Counted from the first letter of the stretch, positions 1 to 7,063 are shown. The stretch: 8,198 nucleotides of DNA from an uncultured Aquincola sp. (GCA_937883885.1 CAKZXL010000164.1:1-8198), one strand, 5' to 3'. The notes: generated from the sequence alone by a model not told the origin. Numbers and translations: made by a program.

Positions 1-680
1 CCGAGGCACCGCGCCGGCGCACCGGCTACGTGGGCGCGCGCCGCAAGGTGCTGGTGGTGGACAACGAAGAGGTGGACCGCGGCTTCCTGGCCAGCGTGCT
101 GGAGCCGCTGGGCTTAGAAGTGGCGCAGGCCGCCTCGGGCGAAGACGCGCTGGCCCGCGTGGCCGGCCTGGCGCCCGACGCCATCCTGATGGACCTGGCG
201 ATGCCCGGCATCGACGGCTGGGAGACGCTGCGCCGCCTGCGCGCGCAGGGCTTGAGCGCCGCGCCCGCGGCCATCGTCTCGGCCAATGCCTTCGACAAGG
301 GGCTGGACAACGACGTGGGCATCGCGCCCGAAGACTTCATGGTCAAGCCGGTGCGCATCGGCGAGCTGCTGGACTGGCTGGGCCGAAGGCTGCAGCTGCA
401 GTGGATCGATGCGACCGCGGCTTCTTCGGTGCCGCGCGTGATGGTGGCCGCCGACAGCGGTCAGGTGCCGCTGCCGCCGAGGGCCGAGCTGGAGGCGCTG
501 GACAAGCTGGTGAGCCTGGGCTATGTGCGCGGCATCACCCGCAAGCTCGACGAGATCGAGGCCGCGCACGCCGATTCAGCCCGCTTCGTGGCCCGCATGC
601 GGGCGCTGGCGCAGGGCTTTCAGCTCGATGCGATGCACACTGCGCTGCGCGATGCATTGGGCAGCGCTTCCGTTTCATGA
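1..680 (+). CDS. Hybrid sensor histidine kinase, C-terminal receiver domain (5' partial)
   Basis: This is the 3' end of a membrane or cytoplasmic hybrid histidine kinase. The reading frame is open to the left edge (first full codon at position 3), and the residues before the GTG at 30 read EAPRRRTGYVG. That is the usual linker between a kinase ATPase domain and an attached receiver, so the GTG is probably not the start. Counting from that GTG, a REC domain spans about residues 5-120: acidic pocket D11/E13, phospho-acceptor D55 in ILMDLAMPGIDG, S84 at the Thr/Ser position and K106 in the MVKP loop. The tail (about 150-212) is a helical segment (LPPRAELEALDKL...) of the kind found at the end of such hybrid kinases. 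Its stop overlaps the next gene's ATG, so it is very likely cotranscribed with that regulator. The sensor and kinase parts lie outside the window, so the signal is unknown. Confidence 0.88.
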   Translation, partial: EAPRRRTGYVGARRKVLVVDNEEVDRGFLASVLEPLGLEVAQAASGEDALARVAGLAPDAILMDLAMPGIDGWETLRRLRAQGLSAAPAAIVSANAFDKGLDNDVGIAPEDFMVKPVRIGELLDWLGRRLQLQWIDATAASSVPRVMVAADSGQVPLPPRAELEALDKLVSLGYVRGITRKLDEIEAAHADSARFVARMRALAQGFQLDAMHTALRDALGSASVS

Positions 681-1636
681 GCATGGATACCCCCGGTTTT
701 GACCGCAGCGCGGGCGACGTGGTGCTGATCGTCGACGACCAGCCCGACAACCTCTCGATGCTGCACGACGCGCTGGACGAGAGCGGCTACACCGTGCTGG
801 TGGCCACCCACGGCGAGGCCGCGCTGCAGCGCGCCGCGCAGGCGCAGCCCGACATCGTGCTGCTGGACGCGGTGATGCCGGGCATGGACGGCTTCGAGGT
901 GGCGCGGCGGCTGAAGGCCGATGCGGCCACCGCGGCCATCCCCATCGTCTTCATGACCGGCCTGACCGAGACCGAGCATGTGCTGGCCGCGTTTGCGGCC
1001 GGCGGCATCGACTACGTGGCCAAGCCCATCCGCCCGCGCGAGGTGCTGGCGCGGCTGGCCGCCCATGTGAACAACGCCCGCCAGACCCACCAGGCCCGCA
1101 GCGCGCTCGATGCCTTCGGCCATGCCACGCTGGTGGTGCGCGCCAGCGACGGCCGGCTGGTGTGGCAGACCGCGCTGGCGCGGCAGATGCTGCAGCAGTG
1201 GTTCGGCGGCGACAGCCCCTGGACGCCGCCGCCGCTGCTGGACTGGGTGCGCCAGCAGGTGGCGGCGGGCGCGGCGGCGGGCGTGGGCTCACAGGTCGGC
1301 TCACAGGCCGGTTCGCTGGTGCAGGGCGCGCGGCGGCTGCACTTCACGCTGCATGAAAGCACCGGCGAAGACGAATGGCTGATCGTGCTGCGCGAGGCCA
1401 ACGACGCCGCGATGCTGGAAGGCATGATGCTGGCCTTCAAGCTCACCGCCCGCGAGGCCGAGGTGCTGTACTGGGTGGTCAAGGGCAAGACCAACCGCGA
1501 CGTCGGCGACATCCTGGGCGCCAGTGCCGCCACCGTGAAGAAGCACCTGGAGCGGGTGTACGAGAAGCTGGGCGTCGAGACCCGCACCGCCGCCGCCTCG
1601 CTGGCCATCGAGCGGGTGCGGCAATTGGCGGGTTGA
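677..1636 (+). CDS. Two-component response regulator, REC-linker/PAS-like-LuxR HTH
   Basis: This is a cytoplasmic transcription factor of 319 residues. The N-terminal REC domain (about 14-130) has the acidic pair D20/D21, phospho-acceptor D64 in VLLDAVMPGMDG, T94 and K116 in the AKPI loop. Residues about 145-240 look like a small PAS-type fold (strand motifs ATLVVRASDGRLVW and EDEWLIVLRE), interrupted by a glycine/serine-rich low-complexity insert near 196-216. The LuxR/FixJ-type HTH lies at about 253-315, with LTAREAEVL, the recognition-helix region ASAATVKKHLERVYEKLGV and a TRTAA end. The ATG at 677 overlaps the kinase stop (ATGA), so translation is probably coupled and this is very likely the cognate regulator of the upstream kinase. 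An in-frame ATG at 683 is an alternative start. Target genes cannot be inferred; the next genes on this strand begin only 118 bp downstream and could be among them. Confidence 0.92.
   Translation: MSMDTPGFDRSAGDVVLIVDDQPDNLSMLHDALDESGYTVLVATHGEAALQRAAQAQPDIVLLDAVMPGMDGFEVARRLKADAATAAIPIVFMTGLTETEHVLAAFAAGGIDYVAKPIRPREVLARLAAHVNNARQTHQARSALDAFGHATLVVRASDGRLVWQTALARQMLQQWFGGDSPWTPPPLLDWVRQQVAAGAAAGVGSQVGSQAGSLVQGARRLHFTLHESTGEDEWLIVLREANDAAMLEGMMLAFKLTAREAEVLYWVVKGKTNRDVGDILGASAATVKKHLERVYEKLGVETRTAAASLAIERVRQLAG
1286..1321 (+). repeat. 12-bp tandem repeat in the regulator linker
   Basis: Two near-identical 12-bp units (ggctcacaggtc, ggctcacaggcc) are followed by a third degenerate unit (ggttcgctggtg). 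They encode GSQV-GSQA-GSLV in the PAS-like/linker part of the response regulator. The repeat is in frame and follows a run of alanine/glycine codons, so it reads as a length-variable flexible loop rather than a structured element. Confidence 0.75.
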
Positions 1637-1754
1637 TGCCGCGCTGCGCCTTTTCACACCCAACCCGGACGGCCTCGGCGATACATATCTGAGCTTCCAA
1701 AGGCGCTGGTGGTTTCGCGCTTCGGTCCGTGCATGTTCGGGGAGGGAGCTCCTG

Positions 1755-2576
1755 ATGTGCGTTCGACGCAGCCACGCCGCTTCGGCGTTCATTCGGCCCG
1801 GGGTGAGGGCCTCTCTGGCCTGCTGGCCAGGCCTGACGCATCTGGCCGCCGCACAAGCAGCCCTGCAAGGCGCCTCGGAGCCGCAGTTCGGCCCCTTGTT
1901 GACCGACCATGTCCAGCTCGTGCCCCAATCGGTGGATGTGCTGGACGAAAGCCTGGCGGCCATGCTCGTCAGCACCTGGCCTGCCACGCAGTTCCGTTTG
2001 CACGCCAACGTCCGTGTGCTGGCCCGCCATCGATCGGCCGATCTGTGCACCTTCGCGCGCGATCTCGACTGGTTCCAGGCCGCTGCACGGGTACACCGTG
2101 TGCTCGGGGCTGACGTCTATTCCGCCCACGCGGGCCTGCGCCGGCATGCCACGCTGATCGAACTGTTCGACAACGCACGGCGCTGTGCGGACCTCTTCGG
2201 CTGCCGCCTCGCGATCGAGGGTCAGTACCCCATCGCCGGTGACAACCCCCACCCGTTCCTCGTGAGTTCATGGGCGGAATACCGGTCGCTGCTGGAAAGC
2301 AGTCTTCCGTACGCGCTCGACCTGTCGCATCTCAACATCCTGGCTCAGCGGTCAGGACATCGCGACGACGCCCTCGTGGCTGACCTGCTGGCCAGTCCAG
2401 CCTGCCTAGAGGTGCACGTCAGCGACAACGACGGCCGTGCCGACACTCATCGGGTTCTCGTGCGGGAGCCTTGGTGGTGGCCGTTAGTTCGGTTCATCCA
2501 ACCCGGTGCTGTGGTGTTTTCCGAAGGCAACCATGCGCGCCGATTCACTGAAAGGCTTCGCCATGAATCCCACTGA
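1755..2576 (+). CDS. Divergent TIM-barrel metalloprotein, endonuclease IV / MNIO (DUF692)-like
   Basis: I do not recognise an exact family for this 273-residue protein. It has alternating strand-helix segments of an (alpha/beta)8 barrel with candidate metal ligands at the strand ends: H83 (RLHANV), H125 (YSAHAGL), E155 (LAIEGQ), D189 and H192 (ALDLSHLNI), H221 (LEVHVSDNDG), D230 and H232 (ADTH), and E257 (FSEGN). The order matches the nine ligands known for endonuclease IV, and the DTH motif followed by a V..W segment also recalls DUF692/MNIO enzymes, which oxidatively modify peptides. A plain sugar isomerase/epimerase-like protein remains possible. There is no signal peptide or membrane segment. 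The ATG at 1755 has a strong SD (ggaggg at 1741-1746, spacing 8). The stop overlaps the next gene by 14 bp, so the two are coupled. By eye the GC content is somewhat below that of the neighbours, which may mean an accessory origin. Fold confidence is moderate to good; the reaction is unknown. Confidence 0.72.
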   Translation: MCVRRSHAASAFIRPGVRASLACWPGLTHLAAAQAALQGASEPQFGPLLTDHVQLVPQSVDVLDESLAAMLVSTWPATQFRLHANVRVLARHRSADLCTFARDLDWFQAAARVHRVLGADVYSAHAGLRRHATLIELFDNARRCADLFGCRLAIEGQYPIAGDNPHPFLVSSWAEYRSLLESSLPYALDLSHLNILAQRSGHRDDALVADLLASPACLEVHVSDNDGRADTHRVLVREPWWWPLVRFIQPGAVVFSEGNHARRFTERLRHESH

Positions 2577-3117
2577 TGTCAGCTCGCGTCTCAAGGGCCT
2601 TGCCGCCGCCGACCACCTGGCGGCAGACGGTGAGGTGTCGCCCAATGCCGAAGCCGAGCAACTGCTCGCGCTGGGGCGGGCGATACGGCTACATGAAGAA
2701 CGTCTGGACCTGGCGTGGTGCGGCGCCGCCGTCGCCCGCCTTTTCCTGGCACGGCCCTGGCTGCAGCGCGTCAACATGCAGCTGATGTTCGAGTCGGTCT
2801 ACAACGACGAAGGCAGATTCGGGTGGGAGCACTGCGCGATCTTCAAGGCCGCTGAATCCGTGCCCGGAGCCGACCTGCCCGCCCAGGTGCAGAACGCCGA
2901 AGGCAGCTTCAACCCCGACGCCGTCGCCGATTTGCTGCACGACGCGCATGTGGACGAGGCGTATGAACTCTGCCTGCCCTTTCTCGACGCCGATGAACAG
3001 GACTCCTGCACGTTCGCGCTGGACCGCGAAGACCTGGCCGCTGTGCTGACCGCCCGCCCGGTCAGCGGGCTGGCCGTGGCCCGCGTGCTCTGGCCCGACC
3101 ACGATGCACTGGCTTGA
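2563..3117 (+). CDS. Hypothetical protein coupled to the TIM-barrel gene
   Basis: The family is not recognised. The product is 184 residues, acidic and apparently soluble and mostly helical, with no signal peptide or transmembrane segment. It has four cysteines (C53, C91, C137, C149) and an aromatic middle section (about 73-94, with MQLMFESVYNDEG and FGWEHC). The start at 2563 is chosen because gaaagg at 2550-2555 sits 7 bp upstream and the following residues (MNPTDV) look like a natural N-terminus. In-frame starts at 2506 and 2533 exist but lie deeper in the upstream gene. The 14-bp overlap with the TIM-barrel gene implies coupled expression. By analogy with MNIO loci, where the barrel enzyme often needs a small partner protein, it could be a partner or a substrate, but nothing in its sequence proves this. 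It ends 35 bp before the convergent nadM-like remnant. Confidence 0.75.
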   Translation: MNPTDVSSRLKGLAAADHLAADGEVSPNAEAEQLLALGRAIRLHEERLDLAWCGAAVARLFLARPWLQRVNMQLMFESVYNDEGRFGWEHCAIFKAAESVPGADLPAQVQNAEGSFNPDAVADLLHDAHVDEAYELCLPFLDADEQDSCTFALDREDLAAVLTARPVSGLAVARVLWPDHDALA

Positions 3118-3151
3118 GGCCCGGCATGGCGCTGCGGGGGGGCGATGCGGG

Positions 3152-3719
3152 TCAATCCGGCAATACGCCCCCGACGAAGCGCTCCAGGATGACCGCATGG
3201 TCCTCGAACAGGCAGTCGGCCAGGCCGGGCAGGTCGCTGACTTGGAACCAGCGGGCGTCCTGGGCATCGTCACGCGCCTTCACCTCGGGCAGCGGCATGT
3301 CGGCGAAGTGGAAGTACTTGCTGCACCAGATGCAGCTGCCACTGCGGGAAGTGGTTCAGGTAGTCGCTGGTGGTGTCCTTCCTGAACCCCATGAGCACGG
3401 TGCGCTGGGGCTGTGCGCTGTAAGGCGCCACGCCGCGGTGCACGGCCGCGGCCCAGCGTGGGTCGTCGGCATAGTCGCGCACCGGCACGAAGGCCACGCG
3501 GGCCTGCTCCTGGGCCGTCAGCGTGGCACGGACCATGTTCGCGCGCTCTTGCCAGGTGAACGGATTCTTCGATGAGCGGGCCGCGAAGCTCGAGCCGAGC
3601 ACGATGACGACCTGCTCCGCCTGTTCGAGGGCCTGCCTGAGCAGCGTGCCGTGGCCCCGATGGAAGATCTGCAGGCGGCCGATGACGACGGCGGTGTGGT
3701 AGGGGTGAACTTGCAGCAT
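3152..3719 (-). pseudogene. nadM: Bifunctional NMN adenylyltransferase/Nudix hydrolase remnant, internal deletion plus frameshift
   Basis: The intact family (about 340 residues) joins NMN to ATP to give NAD in the N-terminal half and carries a Nudix hydrolase in the C-terminal half. Here the first about 134 residues from the ATG at 3719 are clear: GRLQIFHRGH (nucleotidyltransferase HxGH site, H20-H23), NPFTWQERANMV and VLMGFRKDTTSDYLNHFPQW. After QLHLVQQ (near 3320) the frame is lost and that ORF ends at 3270. In another frame the family's C-terminus resumes at once (YFHFADMPLPEVKARDDAQ, then LFEDHAVILERF) and stops at 3152. About 150 residues are missing, including the second nucleotide-binding motif (S/T-x-x-R) and the whole Nudix box, so neither activity should survive. 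The ATG lies 3 bp after the nadE stop, so it was the last gene of the operon. An assembly error could mimic this. Confidence 0.85.
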
Positions 3720-3722
3720 GGT

Positions 3723-5438
3723 TCAGCGGCCGTGGACGGCAGCGATCGGCATCTGGCGCCCGGCCCCGAACGCACGGGGTCGCAGCCGGATGATGGGTGG
3801 CGCCTGGCGGCGCTTGTATTCACTGCGGGCGATGAGCTGGCGCACCCGCTGGACCGTCTGCAGCCCATCGGGTGTTGACAGCAGGTGCGCCATCGCCGCT
3901 TCGCAGCGCCCGCGTTCCCCGTGCGGCAGCCGGTCCAGGCCTTCGATGTCGTGGCGCAGGATCTCGTCCAGCACCTCGTAGGGCGGCAGGCTGTCGCTGT
4001 CCTTCTGGTTCGGTGCCAGCTCGGCCGACGGGGCCTTGTCGAGGATGGCCTGTGGGATCACCTCGTGGCCGGTGCTGTCGTTGAGGTGGCGGCTGAGCGC
4101 GAAGACCTCCGTCTTCAACAGGTCGCCGATGAGGTTGAGCCCCCCGTTGGTGTCCCCGTAGAGCGTGCAGTAGCCGACCGAGGTCTCCGACTTGTTGCCC
4201 GTGGTCAGCAACAGGTGGCCGAAGGCGTTCGAGTACGCCATCAGGATGGTGCCGCGCACGCGGGCCTGCAGGTTCTCCAGCGGCAGACCTTGCAGCGTGC
4301 TGCCGCCGGTTGCCGGCGGGAAGCCCTCTTCAAAGGCGCGAACGATGTCACCGATCGGGTGCTCAAGCAGCGCAATGCCCAGGTTGCAACACAGCGCGAC
4401 CGAGTCGCGAACGCTGCCTTCGCTGGAGAACCGCGACGGCATGGTGAGGGCCACCACGTGCTGCGGGCCCAGCGCTTCCACGGCCAGCGCCAGCGTCAGC
4501 GCACTGTCGATGCCGCCGGAGCAGCCCACGACAACCCGGCTGAAGCCGCATCGGCGCGCGTAGTCGCGCAGTCCCAGCACCACCTGGCGGCGGTAGAACT
4601 CGAGGGTGCACAGGCCCTCGGCCGGCACGGCCGGCAAGGTTTCGCCCGCGCGGCCGAAGAAGCGGCCGCTGCCGCGGTCGAAGGCCAGTGTGGTGATGTC
4701 CTCGGCAAAGCGCCGGGCCTCGAACACGGGCTGGCCTGTGGCGTCCATCGCGAACGAGGCGCCGTCGTACACCAGTTGGTCGTGCCCGCCCACCTGGTTC
4801 ACATACAGCAGAGGCAGGCCGTGGCGCGCGCAGGCCTTGCGGAACACCTGGTGGCGCTGCTCGCGCTTGCCGATGTTCGACGGACTGGCATTGATGGAGA
4901 CCACCAGGTCGGGTGCAGCTTCGGCCATGCGGCTGAAGGGGTTGGCCAGGTAGTCCAGGCCGTCGTCGTTCCAGCCGTCCTCGCAGATCATCAGGCCGAT
5001 GTGCACGCCGCCGACGGTCAAGACGCAGGCTTTATCCGGGCCGGGCTCGAAGTGCCTGCGGTCGTCGAAGACGCCGTAGGTGGGCAACAGCTGCTTGGCG
5101 TAGGTCTTGACGATCTGCCCGTCGCGGATGACCAGCAATGCGTTGTGCAGGCGCTTGCCCGGCCCGGGGCTGGGCACCGGCGCCCCGACCACCCAGGCGA
5201 GTTGCGGCACCTCCCGACTGGCCTGCAGCAGCGATTCAAGGCCGACCCGCAGGCGCTGGGCGAACAAGGGCTCTTCCAGCAGGTCGCCGGGGTGGTAGGC
5301 GGTGAGCGACATCTCGGGGAACACCACCACCTGGGCGTCGTCATGCCGGGCCTGGCGCGCGGCGCGCAGCATCAGCATGACGTTGCCCTCCAGGTCGCCG
5401 ATGGTGGGGTTGATCTGGGCGATGGTGATGCGCAGCAT
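3723..5438 (-). CDS. nadE: Glutamine-dependent NAD+ synthetase
   Basis: NadE amidates nicotinate adenine dinucleotide to NAD+ in the cytoplasm, using ammonia released from glutamine and ATP. It serves both the de novo and the nicotinate salvage routes. The 571-residue product has the normal two-domain length. The N-terminal glutaminase of the nitrilase superfamily (about 1-270) shows the triad E42 (FPEMSLTAYHPGDLL), K115 (TYAKQLLPTYGVFDDRRHF) and C152 (MICEDGW). The C-terminal N-type PP-loop synthetase (about 280-555) shows SGGIDS (307-312), LLTTGNKSETSVGYCTLYGD (409-428) and KAPSAELAPNQKDSDSLP. No break is seen. The ATG at 5438 is supported by AAGGA (5449-5445 on this strand) 6 bp upstream, so it can be initiated independently of the damaged pncB, whose stop lies 2 bp before. 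Probably under NrtR control with the operon. Confidence 0.97.
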   Translation of the reverse strand: MLRITIAQINPTIGDLEGNVMLMLRAARQARHDDAQVVVFPEMSLTAYHPGDLLEEPLFAQRLRVGLESLLQASREVPQLAWVVGAPVPSPGPGKRLHNALLVIRDGQIVKTYAKQLLPTYGVFDDRRHFEPGPDKACVLTVGGVHIGLMICEDGWNDDGLDYLANPFSRMAEAAPDLVVSINASPSNIGKREQRHQVFRKACARHGLPLLYVNQVGGHDQLVYDGASFAMDATGQPVFEARRFAEDITTLAFDRGSGRFFGRAGETLPAVPAEGLCTLEFYRRQVVLGLRDYARRCGFSRVVVGCSGGIDSALTLALAVEALGPQHVVALTMPSRFSSEGSVRDSVALCCNLGIALLEHPIGDIVRAFEEGFPPATGGSTLQGLPLENLQARVRGTILMAYSNAFGHLLLTTGNKSETSVGYCTLYGDTNGGLNLIGDLLKTEVFALSRHLNDSTGHEVIPQAILDKAPSAELAPNQKDSDSLPPYEVLDEILRHDIEGLDRLPHGERGRCEAAMAHLLSTPDGLQTVQRVRQLIARSEYKRRQAPPIIRLRPRAFGAGRQMPIAAVHGR

Positions 5439-5440
5439 GG

Positions 5441-6189
5441 TCAGTCCTTGTCTCGGGTGCCCACCTCGAAAACCTGGCGCAGGTAGGCCAGGAAGGTGGG
5501 GTTGTCGCACAGGGTCTTGCCGGGGCTGTCCGACAGTTTGGCCGTCGGTTGCCCATTGCAATGGATCAGCTTCATGACGATGTTCAGCGGCTGAGGACCC
5601 AGGTCGTGGGTGAGGTGGGTGCCGATGCCGAAGCCCGAAGGCACACGGTCGCCGAAGTGCCGGTGCAAGCCGATGGCCGTGGGCACGTCCAGGCCATCGC
5701 TGAAGACCAGTCGCTTGCTGTGGGCATTGATGCGCAGCCGGTCGTGACCTGGGCCTGCTCGCGTGCGGCGCCGCGCACCAGGCGCTCAAAGTACAGCTGG
5801 TTGACGATGGCCAGCACGAAGATGTCGAAGCCCATGACGTGGACTTGCGGCCCCTTGGCCTTGACGACGAGCTGCTCGCCTTCAGCCCGCGCGGTGATGA
5901 GCCGACGCTGCAGCCGGAAGATGCGCAGAAACTCGATGAAGTCCGGCTTCAGCCAGCGCAGCGTGGCCAGGTAGGCGAGCTCGTCGTCGGCATAGCGCAG
6001 CGTGCACAGATGGTCCAGTTGCTCATTCAGGTCGTGCACCAGCGCGGCCAGCGCCAGCGCCGGACGGCCGCGGCAGACGAAACGGTACTCCGCGCTGTTG
6101 CCGGCCATGTGGTGCAGCATGACTTGCAGCATCGACACCTTGTAGGCGTCGGTCTGCAGCAGCGAGGTGATGATGGGTGAGTGGTTCAT
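5441..6189 (-). pseudogene. pncB: Nicotinate phosphoribosyltransferase remnant, internal deletion plus frameshift
   Basis: Intact PncB (about 400 residues) makes nicotinate mononucleotide from nicotinate and PRPP. From the ATG at 6189 the first about 148 residues are typical: SLLQTDAYKVSMLQ near 9-22, EYRFVCRG, FIEFLRIFRL and LAIVNQLYFERL. After REQAQV (near 5745) this frame turns into nonsense and stops at 5584. The authentic C-terminus continues in another frame: LRINAHSKRLVFSDGLD, FGIGTHLTHDLG and AKLSDSPGKTLC, ending with the TGA at 5441. Roughly 150 residues are missing, including the GT-x-x-H-E segment with the phospho-accepting histidine and the HDSGDP region, so the protein cannot be an active enzyme. 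A ggcggg/aaagg SD lies upstream in the 14-bp gap after pncA. The other reading, an assembly collapse, cannot be excluded from one sequence. Confidence 0.9.
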
Positions 6190-6203
6190 CGCAGGCCCGC
6201 CTT

Positions 6204-7019
6204 TCAGGCCCACAGCGCGGTGGCTTGCGCGGCGGTGAGCAGCTCGGCGCCGGTGTGGCGGGCTTCTTCGAAGAATGCGTCGGCGGCTGCTTCAAACCCC
6301 GGCACCGGGCTCATGCAGTCGCGCAGCAGCACATGGCGCACCGTGCGACCGCTGGCGGCCAGCCCCCGCATCGCCTGCCGGAAGCTGGCGGCCACGCAGT
6401 GGCTGGAGGCTTCGCCGGCCCAGATCACCAGGTCGGCTTCACCACAGATGGCGTGCAGCAGCGGGGTGTTGAACTGGGTTGCGGGCGCGCCGGGCAGCGG
6501 CACATCCGCCTCGAAGACGCCGAAGTGCTCGCTCAACGGATGTTCACCCTTGAGCACCTTGCGCACCGGCCGCTGCTGCGCGAACTCCCATTGCGCCAGT
6601 TGCTCGGCCAGCGGGGCATACACGTTGTGACCCCAGGTGCCCGTCACGCAGTGCACCGGCCAGACGGTCATGCCGCCGGCCTTGGCGCTCATGGCCTCCA
6701 GCGTTTCAAGCGCCCGTGCGCAGACCTGCGGGTCGCGGCTGCGCGGCAGGCAGTGGCCGCTGCGCACGACCTCGGCTGTCAGCCAGGTGAACTCGGCGAC
6801 GGCACGGTCATCGGCCTGCTGCCAGAAGGTGGTGCGCTCGATGGCCACGCTGGGATGGGACTCCAGCTTCACCGTGATGCCGTTGAGGTGGCCTGCCGCG
6901 TGGGCGATGAACGCCGCCAGGCGCTGAAGGTCGGCACCGGCACCTGCGACGGGCAGCGCTGCACCCGCGATGTCGCAGAAGTCGTTCTGGGGGTCGATGA
7001 CCAGGAGCTGGGTTCGCAT
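6204..7019 (-). CDS. pncA: Nicotinamidase-type cysteine hydrolase (isochorismatase fold)
   Basis: The likely reaction is nicotinamide to nicotinate plus ammonia, feeding the next enzyme of the operon, PncB. The protein is 271 residues, longer than the roughly 210 of E. coli PncA and matching the longer nicotinamidase-like group seen beside NrtR. Visible active-site elements are D9 in VIDPQNDF, K157 in RKVLKGEHP and the nucleophile C208 in AGEASSHCVA, with the conserved VWPVHCVTGTWGHN block at 119-132. The metal site, usually D-x-H, reads E53-S54-H55 here, a conservative change. The ATG at 7019 is the first gene of the minus-strand operon and has only a weak SD. It is divergent from nrtR across 142 bp, as expected of an NrtR target. 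No break is seen. Family assignment is strong; exact substrate is inferred mainly from the NAD gene context. Confidence 0.9.
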   Translation of the reverse strand: MRTQLLVIDPQNDFCDIAGAALPVAGAGADLQRLAAFIAHAAGHLNGITVKLESHPSVAIERTTFWQQADDRAVAEFTWLTAEVVRSGHCLPRSRDPQVCARALETLEAMSAKAGGMTVWPVHCVTGTWGHNVYAPLAEQLAQWEFAQQRPVRKVLKGEHPLSEHFGVFEADVPLPGAPATQFNTPLLHAICGEADLVIWAGEASSHCVAASFRQAMRGLAASGRTVRHVLLRDCMSPVPGFEAAADAFFEEARHTGAELLTAAQATALWA

Positions 7020-7063
7020 GGCGGATCCGGTTTCGTTGTGGCGATGCTGTCATTCTAGGGTCT

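Noticed and set aside
401..676. Extended N-terminus of the response regulator up to position 401
   Set aside because: The added 92 residues are out-of-frame kinase sequence; the REC domain begins shortly after the ATG at 677, which overlaps the kinase stop in a typical ATGA junction.
1637..1754. Possible promoter or precursor-peptide gene before the TIM-barrel gene
   Set aside because: Only weak AT-rich hints (tacata near 1682) without a -35 partner, and no short ORF with its own SD that could encode a peptide substrate.
1301..2252. Two overlapping minus-strand ORFs (249 and 257 codons) across the regulator/TIM-barrel junction
   Set aside because: They overlap genes with clear domain evidence and strong SD on the plus strand; their translations show shadow-type composition.
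3118..3151. Possible terminator between the convergent genes (G-rich run)
   Set aside because: A run of seven G is present but no stable hairpin followed by a T-tract was found on either strand.
3885..5486. 533-codon plus-strand ORF opposite nadE and the pncB end
   Set aside because: It is the antisense shadow of nadE, caused by GC-rich codon bias. Its translation is low-complexity (A, G, Q, V, R, H rich) with no domain, while the opposite strand gives a complete NadE with all catalytic motifs.
5438..5789. Extended N-terminus of nadE up to 5789
   Set aside because: The added residues are the pncB coding region read in the wrong frame; NadE sequence starts at MLRITIAQINPTIGDLEGN, with an SD 6 bp upstream of the ATG at 5438.
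6177..7058. 293-codon plus-strand ORF opposite pncA
   Set aside because: Antisense shadow of the nicotinamidase gene; composition is His/Gly/Ala/Arg rich without recognisable motifs.
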